A stretch of 64,000 bases of DNA from Arcicella lustrica (GTDB taxonomy: Bacteria > Bacteroidota > Bacteroidia > Cytophagales > Spirosomataceae), in the NCBI RefSeq assembly GCF_034930985.1, contig NZ_JAYGIM010000001.1, forward strand, positions 620,001 to 684,000, in the 5' to 3' direction. The notes under the pieces were generated by a model. It saw only the letters and a list, made by a program, of their open reading frames with translations. It did no database searches and was not told where the DNA came from. The first letter of the stretch is position 1. The number at the start of each line of letters is the position of its first letter. A program made the translations under genes and the position numbers. Shown here one piece after another: positions 55,285 to 64,000 of this stretch.

Positions 55285-55327
55285 GTTCTGAAGAGATTTT
55301 TCAAAAAAAGTAAAATATATTACTTCA

Positions 55328-55366
55328 AAACCGCAAATTTTCCCGAAATTTGCGGTTTATTTTTTA
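55328..55366 (+). terminator. Terminator after the MBOAT gene
   Basis: aaaccgcaaattt/aaatttgcggttt, 13-bp stem, T run. Confidence 0.9.
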
Positions 55367-55423
55367 GCATAGTTTTCGGGTCGCTCCATTTTGCTATCCG
55401 AATTCAGCAATCCGAAATCGAAA

Positions 55424-56953
55424 ATGTCCGAAAAAATTCTTATCCTCGACTTTGGTTCACAAGTCACTCAATTAATTGCCCGTAGAGTTCGTGAACTTAA
55501 TATTTATTGCGAAATCCATCCATACAATAAAATTCCATCGATTGGCGAAGACGTAAAAGGCGTAATTCTATCAGGAAGCCCATGTTCTGTACGTGAAGAA
55601 GATTCTCCACGAGTGGATATGAGTCTTTTCAGAGGAAAATTACCAGTTTTGGGCATTTGTTATGGCGCACAATTATTGGCTTTTACAGCTGGTGGAGAAG
55701 TATATAATTCTGGACATCGTGAGTACGGAAGAGCAAAATTGCAGAAAGTAGCGGAGAATCCATTATTGAACGATGTTTCTGAAAATAACCAAGTTTGGAT
55801 GTCGCACGGTGATACCATCATGTCGATTCCAGAAGATTTTGAAATCATTGGTTCAACAGAATCTGTAAAAATTGCCGCTTTCCATATTAAAGGAGAACAA
55901 ACTTATGGGATTCAGTTTCACCCAGAAGTAACGCACTCTTTAGAAGGAAAGACGATGTTGAAAAACTTCGTGATTGGCGTTTGTGGATGTTCACAAGATT
56001 GGACGGCAGATTCATTCGTTGACACAACTGTAGCTGAGTTGAAAGCACAATTGGGCGACGATAAAGTAGTTTTAGGGCTTTCAGGAGGTGTTGATAGTTC
56101 AGTAGCAGCCGTTTTGATTCACAAAGCCATTGGCAAAAACCTTTACTGTATTTTTGTTGACAACGGTTTATTGAGAAAAAATGAATTTGAAGATGTTCTG
56201 GAATCATACAAAAATCTTGGTTTGAACGTAAAAGGTGTTGATGCCAAAGAACAATTCTATTCGGCATTAGCAGGCTTGACAGACCCAGAAGCTAAACGTA
56301 AAGCCATCGGTAAAGTATTTATCGACGTTTTCGACCAAGAATCTCATTTAATTGAAGACGTAAAATGGTTAGGACAAGGTACAATCTATCCAGATATTAT
56401 TGAATCAGTTTCAGTTAGTGGAGGTCCTTCACAAACAATTAAATCTCACCATAACGTTGGCGGTTTACCTGATTATATGAAATTGAAAATTGTTGAACCA
56501 CTAAAAACTTTGTTCAAAGACGAAGTACGTTTGGTAGGTAAAACATTAGAAATTCCACAGTTTATTTTGGGTCGTCATCCATTCCCAGGACCAGGCTTAG
56601 GTATTAGAATTTTGGGGGATGTTACGGCTGAGAAAGTACAGATTTTACAAGAAGTTGATTATATTTTTATCAACGGATTGAAAAATAAAGGTTTGTACGA
56701 TAACGTTTGGCAAGCAGGGGCGATGTTATTGCCGATTCAATCAGTGGGAGTAATGGGCGATGAACGTACTTATGAAAGAGTAGTAGCGTTAAGAGCAGTT
56801 TCATCGGTTGACGGTATGACGGCTGACTGGTGCCATTTACCTTATGAGTTTTTAGCAGAGATTTCTAACGAAATTATCAATAAAGTAAAAGGCGTAAACA
56901 GAGTAGTTTATGATATTTCGTCAAAACCACCAGCAACAATTGAGTGGGAGTAA
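55424..56953 (+). CDS. guaA: GMP synthase (glutamine-hydrolysing)
   Basis: 509 residues from ATG 55424 (MSEKILILDFGSQ). Glutaminase triad Cys (GICYGAQ) with His-Glu (GIQFHPEVTHS), ATP pyrophosphatase loop LSGGVDSSVA, and the C-terminal dimerisation domain ending KPPATIEWE. Converts XMP to GMP. Cytoplasmic. An upstream ATG at 55391 is in frame but lies before the conserved start. Confidence 0.97.
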   Translation: MSEKILILDFGSQVTQLIARRVRELNIYCEIHPYNKIPSIGEDVKGVILSGSPCSVREEDSPRVDMSLFRGKLPVLGICYGAQLLAFTAGGEVYNSGHREYGRAKLQKVAENPLLNDVSENNQVWMSHGDTIMSIPEDFEIIGSTESVKIAAFHIKGEQTYGIQFHPEVTHSLEGKTMLKNFVIGVCGCSQDWTADSFVDTTVAELKAQLGDDKVVLGLSGGVDSSVAAVLIHKAIGKNLYCIFVDNGLLRKNEFEDVLESYKNLGLNVKGVDAKEQFYSALAGLTDPEAKRKAIGKVFIDVFDQESHLIEDVKWLGQGTIYPDIIESVSVSGGPSQTIKSHHNVGGLPDYMKLKIVEPLKTLFKDEVRLVGKTLEIPQFILGRHPFPGPGLGIRILGDVTAEKVQILQEVDYIFINGLKNKGLYDNVWQAGAMLLPIQSVGVMGDERTYERVVALRAVSSVDGMTADWCHLPYEFLAEISNEIINKVKGVNRVVYDISSKPPATIEWE

Positions 56954-56978
56954 TCAATAAAATTCTTTAAAAGTAGAG

Positions 56979-57004
56979 AGCTCGATGAATTGTCGGGCTT
57001 TTTG
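56979..57004 (+). terminator. Terminator after guaA
   Basis: agctcga pairs with tcgggct (one G-T pair), followed by T run. Confidence 0.8.
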
Positions 57005-57176
57005 CTTTTGTTTTACACAAGTACTCATCAAAATCTGGTTTTTTCTAATAATCAACCTGTTGCAAAAACCAATAACAATCACAAATTACTAATCACATCT
57101 TACCGTTTAATAATTTTTAGCTTGACTTTTTTACATATTTATTAAATTTGATTTTAAACTCTAAAAATCTAACAAA

Positions 57177-57758
57177 ATGAACAAAATCACCCTATTCCTC
57201 CTCTTAGTAATTTCTACTATTTCTCTTGTTTCTTGTGAAGAAAAATTTGGACCGGATGTTGATCCAACACCAGCAGAAGCAACCATTACTGGTAAATGGT
57301 CATTTAAAAGTTTGGGTACAATTACTGACAAAAAAACGTATGAATTAACATTGGATGACATCAGAAAAATACCTGGTACCAATACTTCAAGTGTAGATTC
57401 AATTTCTAACACTTACGCTTATGAATTTAAAACGGATAGTACTTACCTTTCAGGAACAGACTCTGGAAAATGGAAATCTTCAAGTGATGGAAAAACAATC
57501 GTTTTGACTTCAAAAGTAACAAAGGGGATGAATGGGAAATACCAAGTTCAGACATTATCTGTATTAACTCTTACTTCAAATGAATTAGTATTAGGTTACA
57601 AGAAATTTACAGCAGATGCTGATGGCGATTTTAATGCTACAACTTTTGAGGATTTTGTTTTTTTAGCAATGGGAGGTCTTGCCCTGCAATACAAAGGAAC
57701 TGAACAAGAAGCTAAAAGTGCAACTTCTATTCAAGGTACGATTAATCTTAAACGCTAG
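57177..57758 (+). CDS. Lipocalin-like lipoprotein
   Basis: 193 residues with lipobox SLVSC. After a Pro/Asp-rich linker, the GKWSFKSLGTI start and the strand pattern (YEFKTDSTYLSGTDSGKW, LTLTSNELVLGYKKF) match the lipocalin-like proteins frequent in Bacteroidota, which bind small hydrophobic ligands. Ligand unknown. Confidence 0.7.
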   Translation: MNKITLFLLLVISTISLVSCEEKFGPDVDPTPAEATITGKWSFKSLGTITDKKTYELTLDDIRKIPGTNTSSVDSISNTYAYEFKTDSTYLSGTDSGKWKSSSDGKTIVLTSKVTKGMNGKYQVQTLSVLTLTSNELVLGYKKFTADADGDFNATTFEDFVFLAMGGLALQYKGTEQEAKSATSIQGTINLKR

Positions 57759-57863
57759 TAAAGGATTCAGACAATGCGGATTAATCATACTTTTACATTC
57801 AATTTTGCGTTTACAAAAAATTGAATGCTAATTGATTTTATTTTAACTGAAAAATACAACCCA

Positions 57864-59735
57864 ATGAAGATTAAATTCTTGCTGTTTTTGGCATTAATAA
57901 CATGCCTACCAACTTTCGCACAGAAAGTAACTCAAAATGCCAATTATCAGTTTTTTATTGATTTAACAAAAGTTCAAAACGATAAATTAGAAGTATCATT
58001 GACCACTCCTAAAATCTTGAAAGATGAAGTAGTTTATAATTTTCCTAAAATTGTTCCGGGTACTTATGCCAATTATGATTTTGGACGTTATATCTCAGCG
58101 TTGAAAGCTTTTGATGAAAAAGGGAAAGAATTGTCTGTCACGAAGGTTGATGTTAACAGTTATAAAATAAAAGGAGCGAAGAAACTCAATAAAATTACCT
58201 ATTTGGTAGATGATACTTGGGATTCACCTGAGATTTCTGGCGAATATGTTTTTGAACCTGCCGGAACAGATATTGAAGAAAATACACTTTTTGCGATAAA
58301 TACGCATGGTTTCTTTGGTTACTTCGATGATTTAAAGCGTAGTACTTTCGAACTTACTTTCAGCAAACCAACTGGTTTTTATGGGGCATCGTCATTAACG
58401 GCGACTAAATCAGACGACAAGAAAGATGTTTTCAGTGTTTCAAACTATAATGATTTGGTAGATGCTCCCATCATGTACTGTAAACCAGATACTACAATTT
58501 TGAAAGTAGGTGGTGCTGATATTTTGATTTCGGTTTATTCACCAAACAAAAAAGCTACTTCTGCTGAAATTGCAGATAATGTAAAAACTTTATTGGAAGC
58601 ACAAAAAGAGTATTTAGGAGGTACTTTGCCTATCAAAAAATATGCTTTTGTAATTGTACTTTCTGACAATTTGAAAAACGGAAGCTACGGTGCTTTAGAA
58701 CATTCTTACTCTTCTTTTTATTATTTGCCAGAATCTTCTTCAGAGGAGCTTTCGCAAACAGTAAAAGATGTTTGTTCGCATGAGTTTTTTCATATCGTAA
58801 CACCGCTAAGTATTCACTCGAAAGAAATTGGAGATTTTGATTTTAACAAGCCAAAGATGTCTAAACACCTTTGGATGTATGAAGGAATGACTGAATATGC
58901 CGCTGGACACATGCAAGCGAAATACGGTTTGATTGAATTGCCAATGTACATGAATATGCTTCGTTCAAAAATTGGAAATATGTACGACCGTTACAAAGAT
59001 GATGTTCCATTTACAGTAATGTCGGCAGATGTGCTGGAAAAATACAAAGACCAATACCAAAATGTATATGAAAAAGGGGCTTTAATCGGACTTTGCTTGG
59101 ACATTAAACTTCGTCAATTGTCTGGAGGAAAATATGGTACTCAGAATTTAATGAGAGATTTATCAAAATATTATGGGAAAGATAAATCATTTAATGATGA
59201 TGAGCTTTTCGATAAGATTGCTGAAGTAACTAAATTCCCAGAAATTCGTCAGTTTTTTGCTAAATATATAGAAGGGAAAGAGCCTTTACCATTAGAAGAA
59301 AGTCTAAATAGCGTTGGGATTAATTTCCAAAAAACGAATAAGAAACTTGAAAAAACTTTAGGTTTCTCTGTGTATAATCTAGGAATCAATCCAGAAACTA
59401 AGGGTATTTTTATCATTGATGAAGATGGAATTGATGCTTTTGGAGCAAAAATTGGTTTCAAGGCTGGCGATGAATTGGTGTCTTTAAATGGAAAAGCATT
59501 AGGTTTAGAAACGTTCAGAGCTACTCGTTCAGACTTTATCAATAATAGTAAAGAAGGTGATAATGTTGATTTTGTGGTGTTGAGAAAAGACGGAGACAAA
59601 AAAGTAGAAACAAAACTTTCAGCGAAAATCTTTATACCAGAAGTTGTTGAGAAAAACCTTCTTTCTCCAATGGAGAACCCAACTGATGCGCAAGTTGCTT
59701 TGCGTAGAGCTTGGTTAGTGCCAGAAGGACAATAA
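57864..59735 (+). CDS. M61 family aminopeptidase with PDZ domain
   Basis: 623 residues from ATG 57864 (signal MKIKFLLFLALITCLPTFAQ); the frame is open 13 codons earlier. N-terminal sandwich, thermolysin-like site HEFFH with downstream Glu (WMYEGMTEYAA), and a C-terminal PDZ domain (about 500-600). Glycyl-aminopeptidases cleave N-terminal Gly or Ala. Secreted to the periplasm. Ends at a terminator. Confidence 0.92.
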   Translation: MKIKFLLFLALITCLPTFAQKVTQNANYQFFIDLTKVQNDKLEVSLTTPKILKDEVVYNFPKIVPGTYANYDFGRYISALKAFDEKGKELSVTKVDVNSYKIKGAKKLNKITYLVDDTWDSPEISGEYVFEPAGTDIEENTLFAINTHGFFGYFDDLKRSTFELTFSKPTGFYGASSLTATKSDDKKDVFSVSNYNDLVDAPIMYCKPDTTILKVGGADILISVYSPNKKATSAEIADNVKTLLEAQKEYLGGTLPIKKYAFVIVLSDNLKNGSYGALEHSYSSFYYLPESSSEELSQTVKDVCSHEFFHIVTPLSIHSKEIGDFDFNKPKMSKHLWMYEGMTEYAAGHMQAKYGLIELPMYMNMLRSKIGNMYDRYKDDVPFTVMSADVLEKYKDQYQNVYEKGALIGLCLDIKLRQLSGGKYGTQNLMRDLSKYYGKDKSFNDDELFDKIAEVTKFPEIRQFFAKYIEGKEPLPLEESLNSVGINFQKTNKKLEKTLGFSVYNLGINPETKGIFIIDEDGIDAFGAKIGFKAGDELVSLNGKALGLETFRATRSDFINNSKEGDNVDFVVLRKDGDKKVETKLSAKIFIPEVVEKNLLSPMENPTDAQVALRRAWLVPEGQ

Positions 59736-59746
59736 ACAAAATAATC

Positions 59747-59781
59747 AAAGCCAGTCATTTTACATTTGACTGGCTTTTTTA
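59747..59781 (+). terminator. Terminator after the M61 peptidase
   Basis: aaagccagtca/tgactggcttt stem with T run. Confidence 0.85.
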
Positions 59782-59875
59782 TTCTCACAGCTATGCAACG
59801 AAAATAAAGCTATTAATGTCTAATCTTTAGCGTGTCCTATCATATACATTTAATTGAATTTAAACTCTTACAACT

Positions 59876-60577
59876 ATGCAAAGCAAACAAACCTATTTGT
59901 GCCTAATTTTTAGTTTCCTAATTCTTCAAGCTTGTAGCCATAATGATTGTGGTTGTGTTACTCCACCTCAGAGTGGTTATGGCTTTTTTTATCCAATTTA
60001 TAAACAATATATTGAATACGAAGTAGAAGAAACACAATATGCTTTAAGTCAAGAACCTTTGGTAAAAACCTACCAAGTAAAAGAATTAGTAGATAGTTTT
60101 TTTACAGATATTGATGGGCAAGAAGCCATTCTTGTTAAAAGATTTTATCGCAATAATGAGCAGCAAGCTTGGAAATTAGACTCTGTTTTTACCTCAAAAA
60201 AACTCCAAGACAAAGCTTTGAAATCAGCCAATAATATTACTTATTTGAAGTTTATATTTCCTTTAAAAGATAAAATGACTTGGGATATAAATCAATTTAA
60301 TGATTTAGGGAAAGATGAAGTAATCGTTGAAAATCTTTATAAGCCTTACACTGTCAACAATCAATATTTTCCAAGTACGGTTGGAATTGTTCAACAAAAT
60401 GATTCTACCTTAGTTGATTTAAAAAAGAAAGTAGAAATCTATGCAGATGGAGTAGGCTTGATTTATGCAGAAAAAACAGCACTCGCTTATTGTAATACTC
60501 CTGATTGTATCGGCAAAAGTAAAGTTGATTTTGGAACACGTTTCATCATGAAATTTAAAAAGAATGGAAAAGAGTAA
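59876..60577 (+). CDS. Lipoprotein of unknown function
   Basis: 233 residues with lipobox ILQAC. The mature N-terminus is HNDCGCVTPPQ and the C-terminus contains a second Cys pair (YCNTPDC). No family is recognised. Its last codons overlap the ATG of the subtilase gene by 14 bp, so the two are probably cotranslated and may act together at the cell surface. Confidence 0.7.
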   Translation: MQSKQTYLCLIFSFLILQACSHNDCGCVTPPQSGYGFFYPIYKQYIEYEVEETQYALSQEPLVKTYQVKELVDSFFTDIDGQEAILVKRFYRNNEQQAWKLDSVFTSKKLQDKALKSANNITYLKFIFPLKDKMTWDINQFNDLGKDEVIVENLYKPYTVNNQYFPSTVGIVQQNDSTLVDLKKKVEIYADGVGLIYAEKTALAYCNTPDCIGKSKVDFGTRFIMKFKKNGKE

Positions 60578-62228
60578 TACCTGTCACTTTGTATCACCCT
60601 ATAAAATACTGATTTTTTTACTCTTTTTTGTGAGCTTACTAAGCTTTCAGACTGCTTTTACACAAGCTTTACCTGCGAAATACCTTTTAGTTTTTAAAGA
60701 CAAAAACAATTCTCCTTATTCAATTACTCAGCCTTTAGCTTATTTGTCTGAACGCTCAGTGGCTCGTCGCCAGAAACAGAAAATCGCTTTTACCACTAGA
60801 GATTTACCCGTTAATCCTAGTTATATCGAAGAAGTAAAGAAGAAGGGAGCAAAAGTAATTTATACTTCACGTTGGATGAATGCAGCTTTGATAGAATGTT
60901 CTTCCACAGTTTTGACAAGTATTTTACAATTATCTTTTGTGAAAGGTTTGGAAGTCAATACTTCAATTGATAATCCCAACAACAGAACAGCCAGAAAATC
61001 ATCTAAGTTTGAAAGTTATGAAACCAATGCCCTCAATTACGGTTTATCCAAAACTCAAATTGAAATGATTGGAGCAGATAAAATGCACGAACAAGGTTTT
61101 CATGGCGAAGGAATGATGATTGCAGTATTGGATGCAGGTTTTAACAATGCCAATAATATTGCAGCCTTAAAGCCTCTTTTTGATGAAAATAGAATTGTAG
61201 GTACTTATGATTTTGTAAAAAAAGAAAAAGCTGTTTATGAAGACGATGGACATGGTACATCAGTTTTATCGTGCATGGGCGCTTATTTAGATGGACAAAT
61301 CGTTGGTACTGCTTATAAATCTTCTTTTTTGTTATTACGTACAGAAGATGCTTTTTCGGAATACTTAATTGAAGAAGCCAATTGGCTTTTTGGGGCAGAG
61401 TACGCCGATAGTGTTGGGGTTGATTTAATTAATTCGTCGCTAGGTTACAGTACTTTTGATGATGCAAGTACCAGTCATAAATATTCAGACCTGAATGGAA
61501 AAACAACCATTGCGGCTAAAGCTGCTACTTGGGCAGCATCTGTTGGGATTGTTTGTGTAATCAGTGCAGGAAATGAAGGAAATGATGCTTGGCGATATAT
61601 CTCAACCCCTGCCGATGCCGATTCAATCATTACTGTAGGCGCAGTAAATGCGTTGAAATCTTATGCTATTTTTAGTTCGATTGGTCCTTCGGCTGATGGA
61701 AGAGTTAAACCCGATTTAGTAGCATTGGGACAAAGTTCCGCCATTGCTACTCCTTCAGGCACGGTTACTACAAGTACTGGAACTTCTTTTTCTTCACCAA
61801 TTTTATGTGGAATGGTAGCGGGCTTTTGGCAAGCAAATCCAACGCTTACAGCGATGGAAGTAATAGATAGATTAAGAAAATCGGGAAGTCAATATGAAAA
61901 TCCAGATGAAAGATTGGGCTATGGTATCCCTGATTTTACTAGAGCGAATACTCCAACTGTTGTGTTATCTACTCAAAATGAAAGCAATGCGCTTTTCAAA
62001 GCATATCCGAATCCGACTTCTGGAGAAATTACGATTCAACTTAACGAGACTAAAGTCAATCAATATTTTACCAGTTTAATGGACATTACTGGCAAGACGC
62101 TACTTTATCAGCCCATCAATTCGCAAATCTTCAAACTATCATTAGTGCATTTAAACAGAGGCACATACTTCTTGCGAATTGGCAATGAAAGTAAAAGTAC
62201 TTTGGTAAAGGTTTTGAAAGTGGAGTAA
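60564..62228 (+). CDS. Subtilase (S8 peptidase) with T9SS sorting domain
   Basis: 554 residues. Signal peptide in the first 35 residues, propeptide, then the S8 catalytic triad: D190 (VLDAGF), H230 (DGHGTSV) and S408 (TGTSFSSP), with oxyanion Asn337. The last 80 residues (AYPNPTSGEITIQLN...) form a type A T9SS C-terminal sorting domain, directing secretion through the type IX system to the cell surface. It overlaps the lipoprotein gene by 14 bp. Confidence 0.94.
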   Translation: MEKSNTCHFVSPYKILIFLLFFVSLLSFQTAFTQALPAKYLLVFKDKNNSPYSITQPLAYLSERSVARRQKQKIAFTTRDLPVNPSYIEEVKKKGAKVIYTSRWMNAALIECSSTVLTSILQLSFVKGLEVNTSIDNPNNRTARKSSKFESYETNALNYGLSKTQIEMIGADKMHEQGFHGEGMMIAVLDAGFNNANNIAALKPLFDENRIVGTYDFVKKEKAVYEDDGHGTSVLSCMGAYLDGQIVGTAYKSSFLLLRTEDAFSEYLIEEANWLFGAEYADSVGVDLINSSLGYSTFDDASTSHKYSDLNGKTTIAAKAATWAASVGIVCVISAGNEGNDAWRYISTPADADSIITVGAVNALKSYAIFSSIGPSADGRVKPDLVALGQSSAIATPSGTVTTSTGTSFSSPILCGMVAGFWQANPTLTAMEVIDRLRKSGSQYENPDERLGYGIPDFTRANTPTVVLSTQNESNALFKAYPNPTSGEITIQLNETKVNQYFTSLMDITGKTLLYQPINSQIFKLSLVHLNRGTYFLRIGNESKSTLVKVLKVE

Positions 62229-62296
62229 GGAATAATTATAACTTTATTTCAGGATAAAACTATTTGTGCCTAATTCATAATCAAAACATCCAATTC

Positions 62297-63085
62297 ATGG
62301 TTTGGAAAATAATCTTAGAATTTAGTAGCCACCTAATTACTGTATTGGCTTTATTGTTGTTGGCATCTTTTTTTCCCAGTGCTAATAAGAAACAGTTAGA
62401 AAAAGAGTACAATTTTGAAGAACTAGAAAAGATTTATAAGAAATATGATATATATGGTTCTTTTATTTTTATTGTGATTACACCATTAACCATATATGGA
62501 TTATACTGTTTGTTTTCGAGAATTACACCATTTTTTGAGACAAAACATGAGGAGTATCTCTACTTCATTAGAACGCAAGATTTATCATGGTGGTTGTCAG
62601 GTGGACTAACAATAACTTTCATAAGTTTAATAGTAGATATTTTTTTTCGTTCAATGATGGATTATGATAAGTTACTTGAGTATGAAATTTATTCCAATAT
62701 GAAAAATGGAATTGACGGAAGACGTTTTGTGAAAGGTTGGATAGTCCTTTGTAGTATTTTATCTATAATAGGATTTGAATTAGCCAATGATTCCTATTTT
62801 GGCGTCAAAGGGAATATGGTTGAGTATAATTTTTTAGAGCGTTTATCTCCTGAGAAATACCTCTTTGATGAAATACATAAGATAGAATATATCACTGAAA
62901 CACCCAGAGGTATTTTTAGAGTTGCACCTTATTATAAAGTGTATTTCAAGGATAGCATTATTTGGAATACAGATCAAATTCCTTCTAAACAGCCTATGCT
63001 TTCCCAAATGATTAAATATTTATCTGTTCATTCAAAAAGGAGAATAGATTCTTTACATGTAGTGAATATATCTTATGTTAAATAA
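62297..63085 (+). CDS. Predicted membrane protein
   Basis: 262 residues from ATG 62297 (MVWKIILEF). Four hydrophobic spans (about 12-28, 48-68, 95-115, 150-165) and a soluble C-terminal part. No family is recognised. It is 68 bp after the subtilase and on the same strand. Confidence 0.65.
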   Translation: MVWKIILEFSSHLITVLALLLLASFFPSANKKQLEKEYNFEELEKIYKKYDIYGSFIFIVITPLTIYGLYCLFSRITPFFETKHEEYLYFIRTQDLSWWLSGGLTITFISLIVDIFFRSMMDYDKLLEYEIYSNMKNGIDGRRFVKGWIVLCSILSIIGFELANDSYFGVKGNMVEYNFLERLSPEKYLFDEIHKIEYITETPRGIFRVAPYYKVYFKDSIIWNTDQIPSKQPMLSQMIKYLSVHSKRRIDSLHVVNISYVK

Positions 63086-63196
63086 TTTGTTTGAAAATCT
63101 GCATTTCAGCTGTTTCACTTGTTCAGAAGAATAAGTGAAACAATAAATAAAAACTTTCTCCTAAATACAATCCAATATCGTTTATCACTAATACTA

Positions 63197-63793
63197 TTAT
63201 TGCACTGCCCAAAGCTTAAACCTGTACTTACCTGATATGGTTGCTGTAGTTGTTCCTGGCAACTGTTGTCCTTTACAGCTATACTCACCTTCTATCCAGT
63301 AGATTCGCTTATCATTTTCAACACCAGCTTTGGTGATAGATTTTATAGTATGCTTGTGAGTTGCCTCAGATGGAGCCAAGCCATAGAAATAATCGGTACC
63401 ACCAGTGGTTTGAGGCACTTTGACACTTAAGTGCATGGGAATGGCTGTTGCAGTTGGTGTAAAGCTGGAATATGCCAATAGCGGATGAATGCCAGCTTTT
63501 ACTGTATCTAGGGCTGCTGCTGCACCATAAAAAGCAAAAGTAAATGTTGATTTTGTAGAAGCAGAAGTTGCTACAATCGGCACCACCGAATTGCCACCAC
63601 TAGTAGCCTCAAACTTGATAGCACTACAATCGACATGCACGGCTGTGCCACTGTTAATCTTATACTCAAAATACGGTTCTTCAGATGTACCAGGAGTAAC
63701 TGGAGTGATGGTACCAGATGGGTTATCTTCTTTAGCACAACTAACGAAACCCAGCACGAATAGTGCTAACAGTAAAATAGACAGGTTTTTCAT
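63197..63793 (-). CDS. Lipoprotein of unknown function
   Basis: 198 residues with a lipobox (FVSC). The mature part is Thr/Ser/Gly-rich beta, without a known domain. Not overlapping neighbouring genes; converges with the membrane protein gene. Confidence 0.7.
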   Translation of the reverse strand: MKNLSILLLALFVLGFVSCAKEDNPSGTITPVTPGTSEEPYFEYKINSGTAVHVDCSAIKFEATSGGNSVVPIVATSASTKSTFTFAFYGAAAALDTVKAGIHPLLAYSSFTPTATAIPMHLSVKVPQTTGGTDYFYGLAPSEATHKHTIKSITKAGVENDKRIYWIEGEYSCKGQQLPGTTTATISGKYRFKLWAVQ

Positions 63794-64000
63794 ATAGAAT
63801 AATAGAGAAAATTATACATAATATTACTGCATTTTTCCCTATTAACCATGAAAATAAAAGAATTTTAAGGCTAATTATGTGGGTTTCCCTTTGATTAACC
63901 ACATTGTTCAAATAATCCGGCAAGTATTGAAACAACAGTAAAATAGGTTCTCAGAAAAATCAAGCATTTTTTGAAGAAAATTCTATTTGAACTTTAATAA

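Noticed and set aside
59249..59788. 179-codon minus-strand frame
   Set aside because: Antisense shadow of the M61 peptidase; low-complexity Ser/Phe-rich translation typical of reverse frames.

Overview
The window is an AT-rich chromosomal segment of a member of the Bacteroidota, most likely the order Cytophagales (a Spirosomataceae or Emticicia-like bacterium is an inference from gene content). Supporting signs are a SusC/SusD pair, a TonB-dependent receptor with a carboxypeptidase-like N-terminal domain, a subtilase with a type IX secretion sorting tail, many lipobox and Sec signal proteins, a bacilliredoxin of the YtxJ type, and promoters of the Bacteroidota form TTG-N17-23-TAnnTTTG. It looks like a mostly stable housekeeping chromosome with one decayed mobile insertion.

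Layout. 1-9450: an M28 peptidase cut by the window edge, a lipoprotein polysaccharide deacetylase, a purine nucleosidase-type laccase-domain gene (pgeF) broken by an in-frame stop, a 53-codon orphan gene with its own promoter and terminator, a TonB-dependent receptor, and a lipoprotein-nadE-coaX cofactor operon. 9650-15640: a roughly 6 kb prophage remnant next to tRNA-Thr. It has a 5'-truncated membrane protein, a beta-helix tailspike-like protein, a gene with a stop at codon 4, a lipoprotein with a C-terminal membrane anchor (candidate unimolecular spanin), a zinc metallopeptidase and a frameshifted tyrosine recombinase. 15870-23380: a DUF349 protein, an RsmF-like methyltransferase that has lost both cysteines of its active site, a vanadium-haloperoxidase-like lipoprotein and two FAD oxidoreductases.

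23979-33720 is an envelope biogenesis and cofactor block: alpha/beta hydrolase, CBS protein, nadK, two paralogous outer-membrane barrels, uppS, bamA and two Skp/OmpH chaperones. UppS makes the lipid carrier for wall and LPS, BamA inserts outer-membrane barrels, and Skp escorts those barrels. 33772-46740: aroB, a DeoR-type regulator divergent from a SusC/SusD pair, lipA, a barrel protein, OsmC, a bacilliredoxin, kdtA-rsgA, a transglutaminase-like protein and a tiny DUF1328 membrane protein.

47004-63793: a ROK kinase, a LolE/FtsX-like permease, a NamZ-type lipoprotein, a three-gene surface-polysaccharide acylation and glycosylation cluster (SGNH protein, multi-span glycosyltransferase, MBOAT), guaA, a lipocalin-like lipoprotein, an M61 aminopeptidase with PDZ domain, a lipoprotein overlapping a T9SS-exported subtilase, a membrane protein and a lipoprotein on the minus strand. 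Transcription units are often closed by strong hairpins shared by convergent genes.

The most interesting items are the candidate spanin and degenerate att pair in the prophage remnant, the cysteine-less m5C methyltransferase, a face-to-face palindromic promoter pair between the bacilliredoxin gene and kdtA, a direct-repeat operator in front of the TonB receptor, and the orphan 53-codon gene. I did not see a convincing new defence or multi-gene system.
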